A stretch of 64,000 nt of DNA, taken from positions 1 to 64,000 of the forward strand of contig JAFZQZ010000075.1 of the NCBI GenBank assembly GCA_017620135.1, read 5' to 3'. Shown here in pieces: positions 42,115 through 50,224 of this stretch (position 1 is the stretch's first letter; every line of letters begins with the position of its first letter). This DNA is from Bacillota bacterium (lineage in GTDB: Bacteria > Bacillota > Clostridia > Lachnospirales > Bianqueaceae). The notes beneath the pieces were generated by a model that ran no database searches, was not told where the DNA came from, and was given only the letters and a program-made list of their open reading frames with translations. The position numbers and the translations under genes were made by a program.

Positions 42115-43041
42115 ATGAATATCCGAACGAAACAGTTTCAGATCCTGACAGACATCGAGCTTGTCTGGAAGCTGATGACCGACGTCTACGATCACGAAGA
42201 ATCAAACGGACCGGCGGCTCCGTTTTTTGAGTACGCGATCATCAGTTCCTGGATGGATAAAACTTATCTGAGACAGAACCGTTTCTGGCTGGACGGGGAT
42301 CTGCCGGTCGCTTTTGTGTTCTATGAGCAGCCGGTATCGGCTACGTATTTTGTCCTGCGGCCCGGTTATGAGTTTCTCGCGGGAGAAATGATCGCCTATG
42401 CCGAGACAGCCTATCCGGTTTTCAGTGAACCGCACGAGCTGGTCCTGGTAAGCGGACAGAAGGCGCTGATCCGCGAGGCGGAAAACCGCGGCTATGAAGT
42501 GGTCTATGAGGAAAAGGACTATGTCTTCGATTTTCGGAAAGGAAAACTCGACTATCCGCTTCCGGAGGGCTACCATTTCGTGGACGCGAGAACGTCTGAC
42601 CCGCTGAAATCCGCGAAATGTCTCTGGGACGGGTTCAACAGCGAGGAGATGGGTCCGTTCAGGGACTGGGAGATCCGCACAAGGAACGATGGCCTGAGCC
42701 CGCATGAACTCTATCAGAATGTATACGGCGCCACCATATCGCCGTCACCTCACGCGACCTATGACTACACCGTGATCATAGCGGATGAAAAGGAAGAGTA
42801 TGTGTGTTTCTCCGGCATGTGGTGGGTCCCCGGGAACAAACTGGCCTATATGGAACCGCTCTGTACGGTGCCCGCGCATCAGCGAAAAGGACTTGCCGCG
42901 GCCGCACTGTCCCGGCATGACAAGGTGATGCGGGCGCTCGGCGCGGAGGTCATGACCGGCGGCGGAAATGAGTTTTACCGGAAGATCGGCTATCAGAACG
43001 TCCATGTGATGCTTCATATGAGGAAAACCGAAAGCAGATGA
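42115..43041 (+). CDS. GNAT acetyltransferase, two-domain
   Basis: A 308-residue GNAT protein with two related domains. The acetyl-CoA site is in the second: LAYMEPLCTVPAHQRKGLAAAAL, closing with VMTGGGNEFYRKIGYQNVHV. The start at 42115 is placed by GGAGACCG; in-frame ATGs at 42031 and 42100 are weaker. A TATAAT at 42066-42071 gives its promoter. The paired operators of the divergent TetR operon lie just upstream, so it may also be under TetR control. Confidence 0.82.
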   Translation: MNIRTKQFQILTDIELVWKLMTDVYDHEESNGPAAPFFEYAIISSWMDKTYLRQNRFWLDGDLPVAFVFYEQPVSATYFVLRPGYEFLAGEMIAYAETAYPVFSEPHELVLVSGQKALIREAENRGYEVVYEEKDYVFDFRKGKLDYPLPEGYHFVDARTSDPLKSAKCLWDGFNSEEMGPFRDWEIRTRNDGLSPHELYQNVYGATISPSPHATYDYTVIIADEKEEYVCFSGMWWVPGNKLAYMEPLCTVPAHQRKGLAAAALSRHDKVMRALGAEVMTGGGNEFYRKIGYQNVHVMLHMRKTESR

Positions 43042-43061
43042 CCGCAGAAAGGAAAGAGACA

Positions 43062-44123
43062 ATGGCAGACAGACAGCTGGTACTTGGATATTACGGCAAC
43101 GGCAAAAGCACGAACCGCTATCACATCCCGTTTCTGATGAGGCGGACGGACAGGATCCGGGTCAAGACCATCTATGCCCGGACACTGAAAAACGACTGGG
43201 CCCGCTGGGAGTCAGTTACCTATACCGATCAGCCGGACGAGCTGCTGCAGGATCCGGAAATCGATGTGGTGGTCATAACTACGCCTTCTCAGGCGCATTT
43301 CTCAGCTGCGAAGCAGGCGCTGGAAGCGGGAAAGAATGTCGTGCTGGAAAAACCGTTCACCCAGAGCTCGGCGGAAGCGAAGGCCCTTTTCGATCTCGCC
43401 AGAGAAAAGGGCCTGATGATCCAGTGCTTTCAGAACCGGCGGTTCGACAGCGATTATCTGACCATGCAGAAGGTGATCGCCTCCGGAAAGCTGGGGGATC
43501 TTCTGGAAGTCGAGATGCATTTTGATTACTACCGTCCGGAAGTTCCGACGGGCGTGGACCACTATTCGAAAAACGAGTCCTACGTATACAACCACGCGTG
43601 CCATACCGCGGATCAGGTCCTCGCCTATTTCGGCGAGCCGGACCGGATCGTCAGTGACGTGAGGCAGATCCTGGGGAAAGGCCGGATGAACGACTACTTC
43701 GATCTGGACTTTTTCTATGAAAAGGCCAAAGGGCCTTATCCGGTACCCGCCGGCGGACTGAAAGTCTCCGTCAAATCCAGCTATTTCCGCGTTAAGGAAC
43801 GGCCGAGCTTTGTCGTTTACGGGACTAGAGGCATGTTTGTCAAAAAAGAAAAGGACCGGCAGGAAGCCGATCTGAAAAAGTTCTATCTGCCGGATCACAA
43901 GGACTTCGGAATGGATCTTCCGGAGAACTACGGGATCCTGACCTATTATGACGAGAACGGGAAATTCCACGAAGAGACCGTGGAAACGGTGCAGGGCGAC
44001 AACGGCAGATATTATGACGCGCTTTATGAATCGATCATCCATGGAGCACCGCCACTGGTCACGGAGGAGCAGACCATGCTTCAGATGAAGATCCTGGAAG
44101 AGGTCACCGCACACCTTAGCTAG
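43062..44123 (+). CDS. Gfo/Idh/MocA family oxidoreductase
   Basis: A 353-residue dehydrogenase of the YdgJ-like group. It starts LVLGYYGNGKSTNRYHIPF in place of the usual GxGxxG, and has VLEKPFTQSSAEAK (the EKP motif) and IQCFQNRRFDSDY. The C-terminal domain carries VYNHACHTADQVL. The start at 43062 follows AAGGAAAGAG. The upstream ATG at 43038 overlaps the stop codon of the GNAT gene (ATGA) but has no separate ribosome binding site. It is unrelated in detail to the tandem pair at 30.5-32.6 kb. Confidence 0.88.
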   Translation: MADRQLVLGYYGNGKSTNRYHIPFLMRRTDRIRVKTIYARTLKNDWARWESVTYTDQPDELLQDPEIDVVVITTPSQAHFSAAKQALEAGKNVVLEKPFTQSSAEAKALFDLAREKGLMIQCFQNRRFDSDYLTMQKVIASGKLGDLLEVEMHFDYYRPEVPTGVDHYSKNESYVYNHACHTADQVLAYFGEPDRIVSDVRQILGKGRMNDYFDLDFFYEKAKGPYPVPAGGLKVSVKSSYFRVKERPSFVVYGTRGMFVKKEKDRQEADLKKFYLPDHKDFGMDLPENYGILTYYDENGKFHEETVETVQGDNGRYYDALYESIIHGAPPLVTEEQTMLQMKILEEVTAHLS

Positions 44124-44125
44124 AG

Positions 44126-44761
44126 ATGGAAAAAACAATGAGCAATCCCTGGAATGAGATCCGACTGGAAGATTATGAGAATCACATGAAGCTGGACTGT
44201 GTCCGGCAGCTCCAGAGCCTGAACGGCATGATGAAAGAGCAGTTTGAAGCTTATCCTGTCTCGACGGCCGCGGTGCTGGGTGTGGCCGGAGGAAACGGGC
44301 TGGAGCACGTGGACCCGGGAAAATACAGCACGGTCTACGGCATCGATATCAACGCGGATTATCTGAAGGCGGCCGCCGGGAGATATCCGCGGCTGGAAGG
44401 CATTCTGAAATGTCGTCAGGTTGATCTTGCGGAAGAAACAGAAACGCTGCCGCAGGCGGAACTGGTGATCGCCGATCTTCTGATCGAGTATATCGGCTAT
44501 CCGGTTTTTCAGAAAGTGATCCGGCAGATGGCGCCACTGTATGTCTCCTGCGTCATTCAGATCAATACGGATAAGAAAAACTGGGTCTCGGACTCCCCTT
44601 ATCTGCATGTGTTCGACGGTCTGGATGAGATCCACCATCAGATGGACGAGATAACGCTGACAAATATAATGGAAGAAACAGGATATGAAAAGATCCTGAT
44701 GAAGAAAGAAGACCTTCCGAACGGAAAAGCCCTGGTTCGTGTGGATTATAGGAAAAAATAA
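44126..44761 (+). CDS. SAM-dependent methyltransferase
   Basis: A 211-residue class I methyltransferase. The SAM-binding glycine motif is AAVLGVAGGNGLEHVDP, the acidic end of strand 2 is VYGIDINADYL, and motif IV is ELVIADLLIEYIG. The opening MSNPWNEIRLEDYENHM is typical of a Clostridia methyltransferase family of unknown substrate. The ATG at 44138 is an equally possible start. It lies 3 bp after the dehydrogenase and is likely co-transcribed. Confidence 0.85.
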   Translation: MEKTMSNPWNEIRLEDYENHMKLDCVRQLQSLNGMMKEQFEAYPVSTAAVLGVAGGNGLEHVDPGKYSTVYGIDINADYLKAAAGRYPRLEGILKCRQVDLAEETETLPQAELVIADLLIEYIGYPVFQKVIRQMAPLYVSCVIQINTDKKNWVSDSPYLHVFDGLDEIHHQMDEITLTNIMEETGYEKILMKKEDLPNGKALVRVDYRKK

Positions 44762-44875
44762 AGGGACACGGTGTGTCTCATTCGTAAAAACCGCAGAAAT
44801 GCTCGCTTTGTGTCCTGTTTTGACACTGCTTCGTGAAGTATAGTCGGCACAGAAACCACGAGAGAGGGAACAGAA

Positions 44876-45388
44876 ATGGATCAGATCAAAATCGGTAAGT
44901 TCTTACAGGATCTCAGAAAAGAGAACGGATATACCCAGGAACAGCTGGCGGAAAAAGTCGGCGTATCCAGAAGGACCGTGTCCCGCTGGGAAACGGGCAG
45001 CAACATGCCGGATCTTGATATCCTGATCGATCTGTCTGATCTGTATGAAGTTCCCCTCCGCGAATTACTTGACGGAGAAAGGAAAAGCGAGAAGATGGAC
45101 AAAGAGATGGAAGAGACTGTATTAAAGGTAGCGGAATACAGCAATGAGGAAAAGAAACGCGGCACGACGATCGTCAGGATATATTTTATCATTGGGATCA
45201 TCGCGCTGGTCGTGAACGGGATGATGAATCTGATGGAAGTGGAAGGCACGTTCTGGATCGGATTCGTGCAAGGGATCACCTACGGACTGGCTCTCGGCGC
45301 CATGATCCTGGGGATCCTTTATACGACCGGTGTGATGGGAAAGATCTATGCCTTCAAAATGCGGTTGCTGCATGGAGGAAAAGAGTGA
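44876..45388 (+). CDS. Membrane-anchored XRE regulator
   Basis: A 170-residue protein. The N-terminal 65 residues are an XRE/Cro helix-turn-helix (LRKENGYTQEQLAEKVGVSR, RTVSRWETGSNMPDLD). A linker rich in charge follows, then two hydrophobic segments (IYFIIGIIALVVNGMMNLM and GFVQGITYGLALGAMILGIL). It is therefore probably a membrane-tethered transcription factor. A small membrane protein gene overlaps its stop codon, which suggests that the two proteins interact. Confidence 0.86.
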   Translation: MDQIKIGKFLQDLRKENGYTQEQLAEKVGVSRRTVSRWETGSNMPDLDILIDLSDLYEVPLRELLDGERKSEKMDKEMEETVLKVAEYSNEEKKRGTTIVRIYFIIGIIALVVNGMMNLMEVEGTFWIGFVQGITYGLALGAMILGILYTTGVMGKIYAFKMRLLHGGKE

Positions 45389-45546
45389 TGAATATCTGGA
45401 TCATCATTGGAATCGTGCTGGGGGCCGGCGTCATTCTGACAGACAGATATATCCGCCACCTGCCCAATTGGTTGGCCGTCGTTCTTTATACGATCGCCGT
45501 GATCCTGATCCTTGTCGGGATGATCATCAGCCGGACAAGCACGTAA
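45388..45546 (+). CDS. Small membrane protein, 52 aa
   Basis: A 52-residue protein with two hydrophobic helices (MNIWIIIGIVLGAGVIL and NWLAVVLYTIAVILILVGMI) joined by a short basic loop. Its ATG overlaps the TGA of the XRE gene, and GGAGGAAAAG lies inside that gene's end, so the two are co-translated. It has no known family; it may be a partner or sensor for the membrane-anchored regulator. Confidence 0.7.
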   Translation: MNIWIIIGIVLGAGVILTDRYIRHLPNWLAVVLYTIAVILILVGMIISRTST

Positions 45547-45581
45547 GTCAGAAGCGATAGATTGAATTATTGGAGGTACCG

Positions 45582-46391
45582 ATGGTAACCTGGTTTGATC
45601 CGAAGGATCGATCAAAACCTGTGATCGACCCGCGGCGGCAGATCGAAAGCAAATATCCGGACATGGATATACCGGTGCTGCCGCCGAAGGCTGTCGTGTT
45701 TTGCCTGGGAAGAGGCCTGCCGGTTTTGAAAGAGCACTACCCATGTTTTCCGATCATGGAAAAACTGCCGGGCTTCATCACGCACTCGGAAGTCCTTGGT
45801 ATCGAGGGGAACCCGAATATCTGTTTTCTGCACGGAGGATATGCCGCGCCTCAGATCGCGTGTACCATCGAAACGCTGTATGTCCTCGGTGTCAAAGAAG
45901 TATGCCTGGTTGGACTGTGCGGCGGTTTTGATGAGCGTCTTTCTGTCGGGGATATCGTCCTGCCGGAAAAAGTCTGGAGTGAAGAAGGGACGTCCCTACA
46001 TTATCTGGAAGCGCCGGGATTTGCTGAGGTGAGACCGGCTGGATCTTTGGCTGAGTTCTCTTCTTTCTTTCAGGGAAAGGGATATCAGGTTTGGCGAGAA
46101 GCCACAGTGACCACAGACGCGGTCTACCGGCAGACATTTCAAAAGGAACAGTTCTGGCGGGAGAAAGGCTGTGTAGCGGTCGACATGGAAGCATCCGCAC
46201 TGGTCAATCTGTGTAACCTTCGCGGGATCAAAAACACAGTCATCCTGATGGTCTCGGACCGGCATCCGATCCGCGAGGAAGACAGCGGCTGGAGCTGGGG
46301 AGGCGCTGATTTCGCGGAGCTTACCAGGAAATTCATTCTTGATTCGATCGATTTGGCAATAGACAGTTACTGGAGGAAAGAAAATGGATAA
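45582..46391 (+). CDS. Nucleoside phosphorylase family protein
   Basis: A 269-residue PNP/UDP phosphorylase-superfamily enzyme. The phosphate loop region is VCLVGLCGGFDERLSVGDIVLP, and the ribose-binding motif is VAVDMEASALVNLC. A late acid is in LMVSDRHPIREED. It probably cleaves a purine or uridine nucleoside. The start at 45582 follows GGAGGTACC. The DinB gene overlaps its last 8 bases. Confidence 0.87.
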   Translation: MVTWFDPKDRSKPVIDPRRQIESKYPDMDIPVLPPKAVVFCLGRGLPVLKEHYPCFPIMEKLPGFITHSEVLGIEGNPNICFLHGGYAAPQIACTIETLYVLGVKEVCLVGLCGGFDERLSVGDIVLPEKVWSEEGTSLHYLEAPGFAEVRPAGSLAEFSSFFQGKGYQVWREATVTTDAVYRQTFQKEQFWREKGCVAVDMEASALVNLCNLRGIKNTVILMVSDRHPIREEDSGWSWGGADFAELTRKFILDSIDLAIDSYWRKENG

Positions 46392-47058
46392 GGGCTGGTC
46401 TGAGAAAAACAAGGAAATGCAAACCCTGCTTTCAAAAGAAGCCACGTTCAAAGAGGGTATCGAAAAACTGATTGCATTCCGAAAGGAAATGTTCGAGCAG
46501 ATCTGTCAGATCGTGATGAACTATCCGGTGGAAGCGTTTGACAAAATGCCGTTCGCCGGCGCGAACGGATATCACAGCAAGACGCTGGCTTATTCGATCT
46601 GGCATATTTTCCGGATCGAGGACATCGTCGCGCATGAAATGATCGCGGAAGATCAGCAGATCCTGTTTGCCGATGGTTTTTCCGAGAGTATCCATTCTCC
46701 GATCATCACCACGGGAAACGAGCTTTCCGGAGAGGAAATCGCGGAGTTTTCGAGAAAGCTGGATATCCGGCAGCTTTTCCTTTACGCGAAGAAAGTGATG
46801 GAGTCCACGGACCGGATCCTGCTTGGACTGACGTACTCCGACCTGAAGCGGAAATTCGGGAAAGAAATGGCCTCGAAACTGGAAAGCACCGGCTGTATCA
46901 GCGAAGACGAAAAAGCCTTCTGGCTGATCGATTACTGGTGCGGAAAAGACGTCAGAGGGCTCATCAAAATGCCGTTTTCCCGGCACTGGATCATGCATAT
47001 CGAAGCGATGCGCCGTATCAAGGATAAACTTGAAAAGGATTTCAAAGAGAAAAGATGA
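46384..47058 (+). CDS. DinB-like four-helix protein
   Basis: A 224-residue protein of the DinB/YfiT metal-binding four-helix bundle. The likely metal ligands are His in YSIWHIFRIEDIVAHEMI and in SRHWIMHIEAM. Known relatives include thiol transferases and phage-type stress proteins. It overlaps the nucleoside phosphorylase gene by 8 bp and the NUDIX gene by 4 bp, forming a compact three-gene unit. Confidence 0.8.
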   Translation: MDKGWSEKNKEMQTLLSKEATFKEGIEKLIAFRKEMFEQICQIVMNYPVEAFDKMPFAGANGYHSKTLAYSIWHIFRIEDIVAHEMIAEDQQILFADGFSESIHSPIITTGNELSGEEIAEFSRKLDIRQLFLYAKKVMESTDRILLGLTYSDLKRKFGKEMASKLESTGCISEDEKAFWLIDYWCGKDVRGLIKMPFSRHWIMHIEAMRRIKDKLEKDFKEKR

Positions 47059-47456
47059 AAACGATCAAAGTGGCGGCTGCCGTTATCGTGTCAGAAAATG
47101 AACAGAGAGAAAAAGTCATCTTCGCGACCGAACGGGGGTACGGTGATTATAAGGATTGGTGGGAATTCCCCGGAGGAAAGCTCGAAGCGGGCGAAACCTC
47201 GGAAGAGGCGCTTGTCCGGGAGATCCGGGAGGAGCTGAATGTCCGCATTTTTGTGGATCAGTTTCTTCTGACTGTTGAACACGAATATCCGGCTTTTCAT
47301 CTGTCCATGGACTGCTTTTTGTGCCATATGCAAGAGGGACACATGACACTCCTGGAACACGAGGACGCCAGGTGGCTGAAAGCGAGTGAACTTCGGTCGG
47401 TAAGGTGGCTGCCGGCGGACGTGAAAGTCGTGGAAATGATAGAAAAAATGTTGTAA
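47055..47456 (+). CDS. MutT-type NUDIX hydrolase
   Basis: A 133-residue NUDIX enzyme of the 8-oxo-dGTP diphosphatase type. It begins TIKVAAAVIVSENEQREKVI and has the full Nudix box GGKLEAGETSEEALV-REIREELNV. The length and the WWEFPGGK segment match MutT. It removes oxidised dGTP from the nucleotide pool. The ATGA overlap with the DinB gene indicates coupling; a nucleoside phosphorylase in the same unit fits nucleotide turnover. Confidence 0.9.
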   Translation: MKTIKVAAAVIVSENEQREKVIFATERGYGDYKDWWEFPGGKLEAGETSEEALVREIREELNVRIFVDQFLLTVEHEYPAFHLSMDCFLCHMQEGHMTLLEHEDARWLKASELRSVRWLPADVKVVEMIEKML

Positions 47457-47497
47457 AAAAAGTTATTTCACCCCCTTTCTTTTTCGATCTCATATGC

Positions 47498-47503
47498 TAT
47501 AAT
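47498..47503 (+). promoter_or_regulatory. Extended -10 of lepB
   Basis: TATAAT preceded by TGC (47495-47497), 59 bp before the lepB start. The -35 is not clear, as expected for an extended -10 promoter. Confidence 0.6.
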
Positions 47504-47562
47504 CAAAGATACTCTATAGAAATAAGTAGCCTACAGAGATATAAGAAGAGGGTGAGCAGGCT

Positions 47563-48162
47563 ATGGAAGATAAAAATTTAGCTAAGGTCGTTCGGGAATC
47601 GCTGGAAGATCAGCACGAACAGGCCGAAGGATCCGCGGGAAAAGAATTCTTCAGCTGGATCCTGATCATAGCAGTGGCGATCGGGGCGGCACTGCTTCTT
47701 AATCGTTTCATTATCGTGAACGCACAGGTGACCAGCGGATCGATGTCCAACACGATCCATACCGGCGACCGGGTGCTGGGTCTTCGTGTGGATTACTGGT
47801 TCCACGGGCCGGTGCGGGGAGACGTGATCTTCTTCAATAATCCGGACAGGGAAGATGAGATCTATGTGAAACGTGTGATCGGTCTGCCCGGGGATACGGT
47901 CGAGATCAAAGCGGGCGTGACTTATGTGAACGGGACAGCGCTGGAGGAACCGTATCTGGCGGAAACGCCGTGGGAGATGGATTTCGGCCCCTATGAGGTG
48001 CCGGAAGGATATTATTTCTTCCTGGGCGACAACCGCAACAATTCCCAGGACAGCCGATACCTGAATCACACCTATGTGGCCAGGGAGAAGATCCTCGGCA
48101 AAGCCTATCTGATCTATTACCCGGAAGTCAGAAGGATCGATTACAGCGATCAGACAGAATAG
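47563..48162 (+). CDS. lepB: Signal peptidase I
   Basis: A 199-residue type I signal peptidase that removes signal peptides from exported proteins. One N-terminal membrane helix (FFSWILIIAVAIGAALLL) precedes the catalytic Ser60 in SGSM and Lys103 in YVKRVIGLPGD. The conserved box E, FLGDNRNNSQDSR, is complete. GAGGGTGAGC lies upstream of the ATG. The gene stands alone; the large structured intergenic element begins 12 bp after its stop codon. Confidence 0.95.
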   Translation: MEDKNLAKVVRESLEDQHEQAEGSAGKEFFSWILIIAVAIGAALLLNRFIIVNAQVTSGSMSNTIHTGDRVLGLRVDYWFHGPVRGDVIFFNNPDREDEIYVKRVIGLPGDTVEIKAGVTYVNGTALEEPYLAETPWEMDFGPYEVPEGYYFFLGDNRNNSQDSRYLNHTYVAREKILGKAYLIYYPEVRRIDYSDQTE

Positions 48163-48174
48163 AAACGAATAGAT

Positions 48175-48560
48175 TTGGGCTTATTCTCATGTTTTTTCTT
48201 ATCCGCCCCAACCCTTTGGGGCGGATAGTCATTTTTATCCATATGTGCCCCAACCCATTGGGGAAGATGGTGCATTTATAAGACTCGCCACCCAGTACAT
48301 TTTTGCATTTTTGGGCGACGCATCAATTTGACTCGCTATCTTATCTAAATCCTGGGCAGGAAGAGCCGATCGGCGGTTATCTCATCCAGAAAAACCGATG
48401 AACAGACGATTCGATTGGGCGAGATTCTTTTCTGACGAATTATCTTTTCCAATCCTTGGATAAGATAGCTCGTCAAGTTGATAAACACTCCAGAAATCAT
48501 AGGAATTCTTGGGTGACGGAACGAGAAAACAAGCTAAACGCCCCAAAAGACGCACAGAAT
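48175..48560. repeat. Structured intergenic element, copy A
   Basis: A 386-bp non-coding element lies between convergent lepB and asd, with a diverged copy at 59347-59708. It begins TTGGGC-TATTCTCAT, then has a perfect hairpin (TATCCGCCCCAA pairing across a short loop). Inside it has CCCAGTACATTTTTGCAT, closed by TTGGGC, and two blocks of the form AATCCnTGG. It ends GGGTGACGGAACGA, then CTAAACGCCCCAAA, which can pair with TTGGG upstream. The first hairpin may also terminate lepB. The orientation of any transcript is not known. Confidence 0.7.
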
Positions 48561-48625
48561 GGCGGTTGGCAGTTGTCCTTACAGGTTCAACGTGTACCGC
48601 GAGGAACAGAGAGCGAGGACCTCAT

Positions 48626-48652
48626 AAAAAAACCACCCGACCAGCGGGTGGT
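48626..48652 (-). terminator. asd terminator
   Basis: ACCACCCG (48632-48639) pairs with CGGGTGGT (48645-48652). On the minus strand the stem is followed by a T7 run. Confidence 0.85.
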
Positions 48653-48679
48653 TGATTTTAAAAGTGCATACAAAATGAC

Positions 48680-49789
48680 TTAATCCAGATATCCTTTGAC
48701 AGCCAGAAGCTCAGCCAGTTCCACGCCGCCGCCGGCAGCGCCGCGCAGGGTGTTGTGGGACAGGCAGACGAACTTGATGTCGTACTGAGAATCTTCTCTC
48801 AGACGGCCGGCGGATACGGCCATGCCGTTTTCCAGATTCCGGTCGAGACGGGTCTGCGGACGATCCGGTTCTTCGAAGTAGTAGATGAACTGCTTGGGCG
48901 CGGAAGGAAGCGCTTCGCTCATCGGGACCAGGCCTTTGCCCGGGACTTCCAGCATCGGGCCGGCGTAAGAGGCCCATTCTTTCTTGATCTCCTCGATGGA
49001 AGGTTTCTTCTCGAAGCTGGCGAAAACAGCGGCCATATGACCATCGCTCACCGGTACGCGCAGACACTGGACGGTGATCGCGACCTTATCGTCATTAACG
49101 ATGTGTCCGTCCACGACTTTGCCCCAGATCTTCAGGGGCTCTTTTTCGCTCTTCTCTTCCTCTCCGCCGATATACGGGATGACGTTGTCGATCATTTCCG
49201 GCCAGCGTTCGAAGGTCTTGCCGGCGCCGGAGATCGCCTGATAGGTGCAGGCGAGGACTTTGGTCAGACCATATTTGTCCTTGAGGGGAGTCAGGGTGGG
49301 CACATAGCTCTGGATGGAGCAGTTGGATTTTACGGCAACAAAGCCTTTTTTCGTTCCGAGACGTTTTCTCTGGGTGGGAATGACGTCCACATGATCCGCG
49401 TTCAGCTCCGGAACGACCATCGGGACGTCGTCAAAGCCGCGGTGTGTTTTGTTATTAGAGATGACCGGGATCTCAGCCTTGGCGTAGGCCTGTTCGAGGG
49501 CCAGGATCTCTTCGTTCTTCATAGCGACCGCGCAGAAGACAAAGTCGACCAGCGGCGCGATCTCATCGATATGGGAAGCGTCCATTACGATCATGTCAGC
49601 CATGGACTCAGGCATGGGGGTCTGCATCGCCCAGCGGTTCCCCGCTGCTTCACGGTATGTTTTTCCTGCGCTCGAAGCTGAGGCGGCCAGAGCCGTCACA
49701 TGGAACCACGGATGGTTCTCGAGCAGTGTCGCGAAGCGCTGACCGACCATTCCGGTCGCACCAAGAATACCAACACGATAACTTTTCAA
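48680..49789 (-). CDS. asd: Aspartate-semialdehyde dehydrogenase
   Basis: A 369-residue enzyme that reduces aspartyl phosphate to aspartate semialdehyde for lysine, threonine, methionine and diaminopimelate synthesis. The NADP loop is VGILGATGMVGQRF, and the catalytic Cys157 is in AVKSNCSIQSY. The length is that of the archaeal/Clostridia-type ASADH. It starts with TTG, placed by AAGGAGGATTTGCA. It is monocistronic. No lysine riboswitch is seen upstream. Confidence 0.94.
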   Translation of the reverse strand: MKSYRVGILGATGMVGQRFATLLENHPWFHVTALAASASSAGKTYREAAGNRWAMQTPMPESMADMIVMDASHIDEIAPLVDFVFCAVAMKNEEILALEQAYAKAEIPVISNNKTHRGFDDVPMVVPELNADHVDVIPTQRKRLGTKKGFVAVKSNCSIQSYVPTLTPLKDKYGLTKVLACTYQAISGAGKTFERWPEMIDNVIPYIGGEEEKSEKEPLKIWGKVVDGHIVNDDKVAITVQCLRVPVSDGHMAAVFASFEKKPSIEEIKKEWASYAGPMLEVPGKGLVPMSEALPSAPKQFIYYFEEPDRPQTRLDRNLENGMAVSAGRLREDSQYDIKFVCLSHNTLRGAAGGGVELAELLAVKGYLD

Positions 49790-49941
49790 TGCAAATCCTC
49801 CTTTTCAATTAAGAATTAGCCGCATGATATCATACATGGGGGGTCATGTCAATTGAAAAAACAAACAAAAAGGTTGACACATACAAGAAGTCGGCATATA
49901 CTGGGAAACATCAAAGAAAGCTGTCACATAAGGAGGTTATC

Positions 49942-50184
49942 ATGACCATTTTAGAGCAGATCAAAAATATCCTCGATGAGCGCGGACTTCTGGACGACAT
50001 CGAACTGACCAGAGACACGAACCTGATCGAATCCGGCCTGGATTCCCTGGACCTGGCAGACCTGGCGATGGACTGTGAAGATATTTTCGGAATCTCGATC
50101 GACCTGGAAGCGGCACCGCAGACTGTCGGTGACCTGATCGACATCATCAAGGAAAAAACCGGAATCGAAGAAGATGATGAATAA
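49942..50184 (+). CDS. acpP: Acyl carrier protein
   Basis: An 80-residue acidic four-helix carrier protein. Ser35 in ESGLDSLDLADL is the phosphopantetheine attachment site. TAAGGAGGTTATC fixes the start at 49942. No fatty-acid or polyketide enzymes are nearby, so this is an orphan acp, possibly an additional copy. A short terminator follows directly, then a GH3 lipoprotein gene. Confidence 0.92.
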   Translation: MTILEQIKNILDERGLLDDIELTRDTNLIESGLDSLDLADLAMDCEDIFGISIDLEAAPQTVGDLIDIIKEKTGIEEDDE

Positions 50185-50196
50185 GAAAAATAAAAT

Positions 50197-50224
50197 TGCC
50201 GGCTGCAAAAGGCCGGCAGTTTTT
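50197..50224 (+). terminator. acp terminator or attenuator
   Basis: TGCCGGC (50197-50203) pairs with GCCGGCA (50212-50218), followed by GTTTTT. The T run ends at the favoured ATG of the next gene, so it could act as an attenuator between the two. Confidence 0.7.

Noticed and set aside
49790-49941. Lysine riboswitch upstream of asd
   Set aside because: The gap is only about 150 bp, shared with the divergent acp, and shows none of the conserved core or long stems of the L box.
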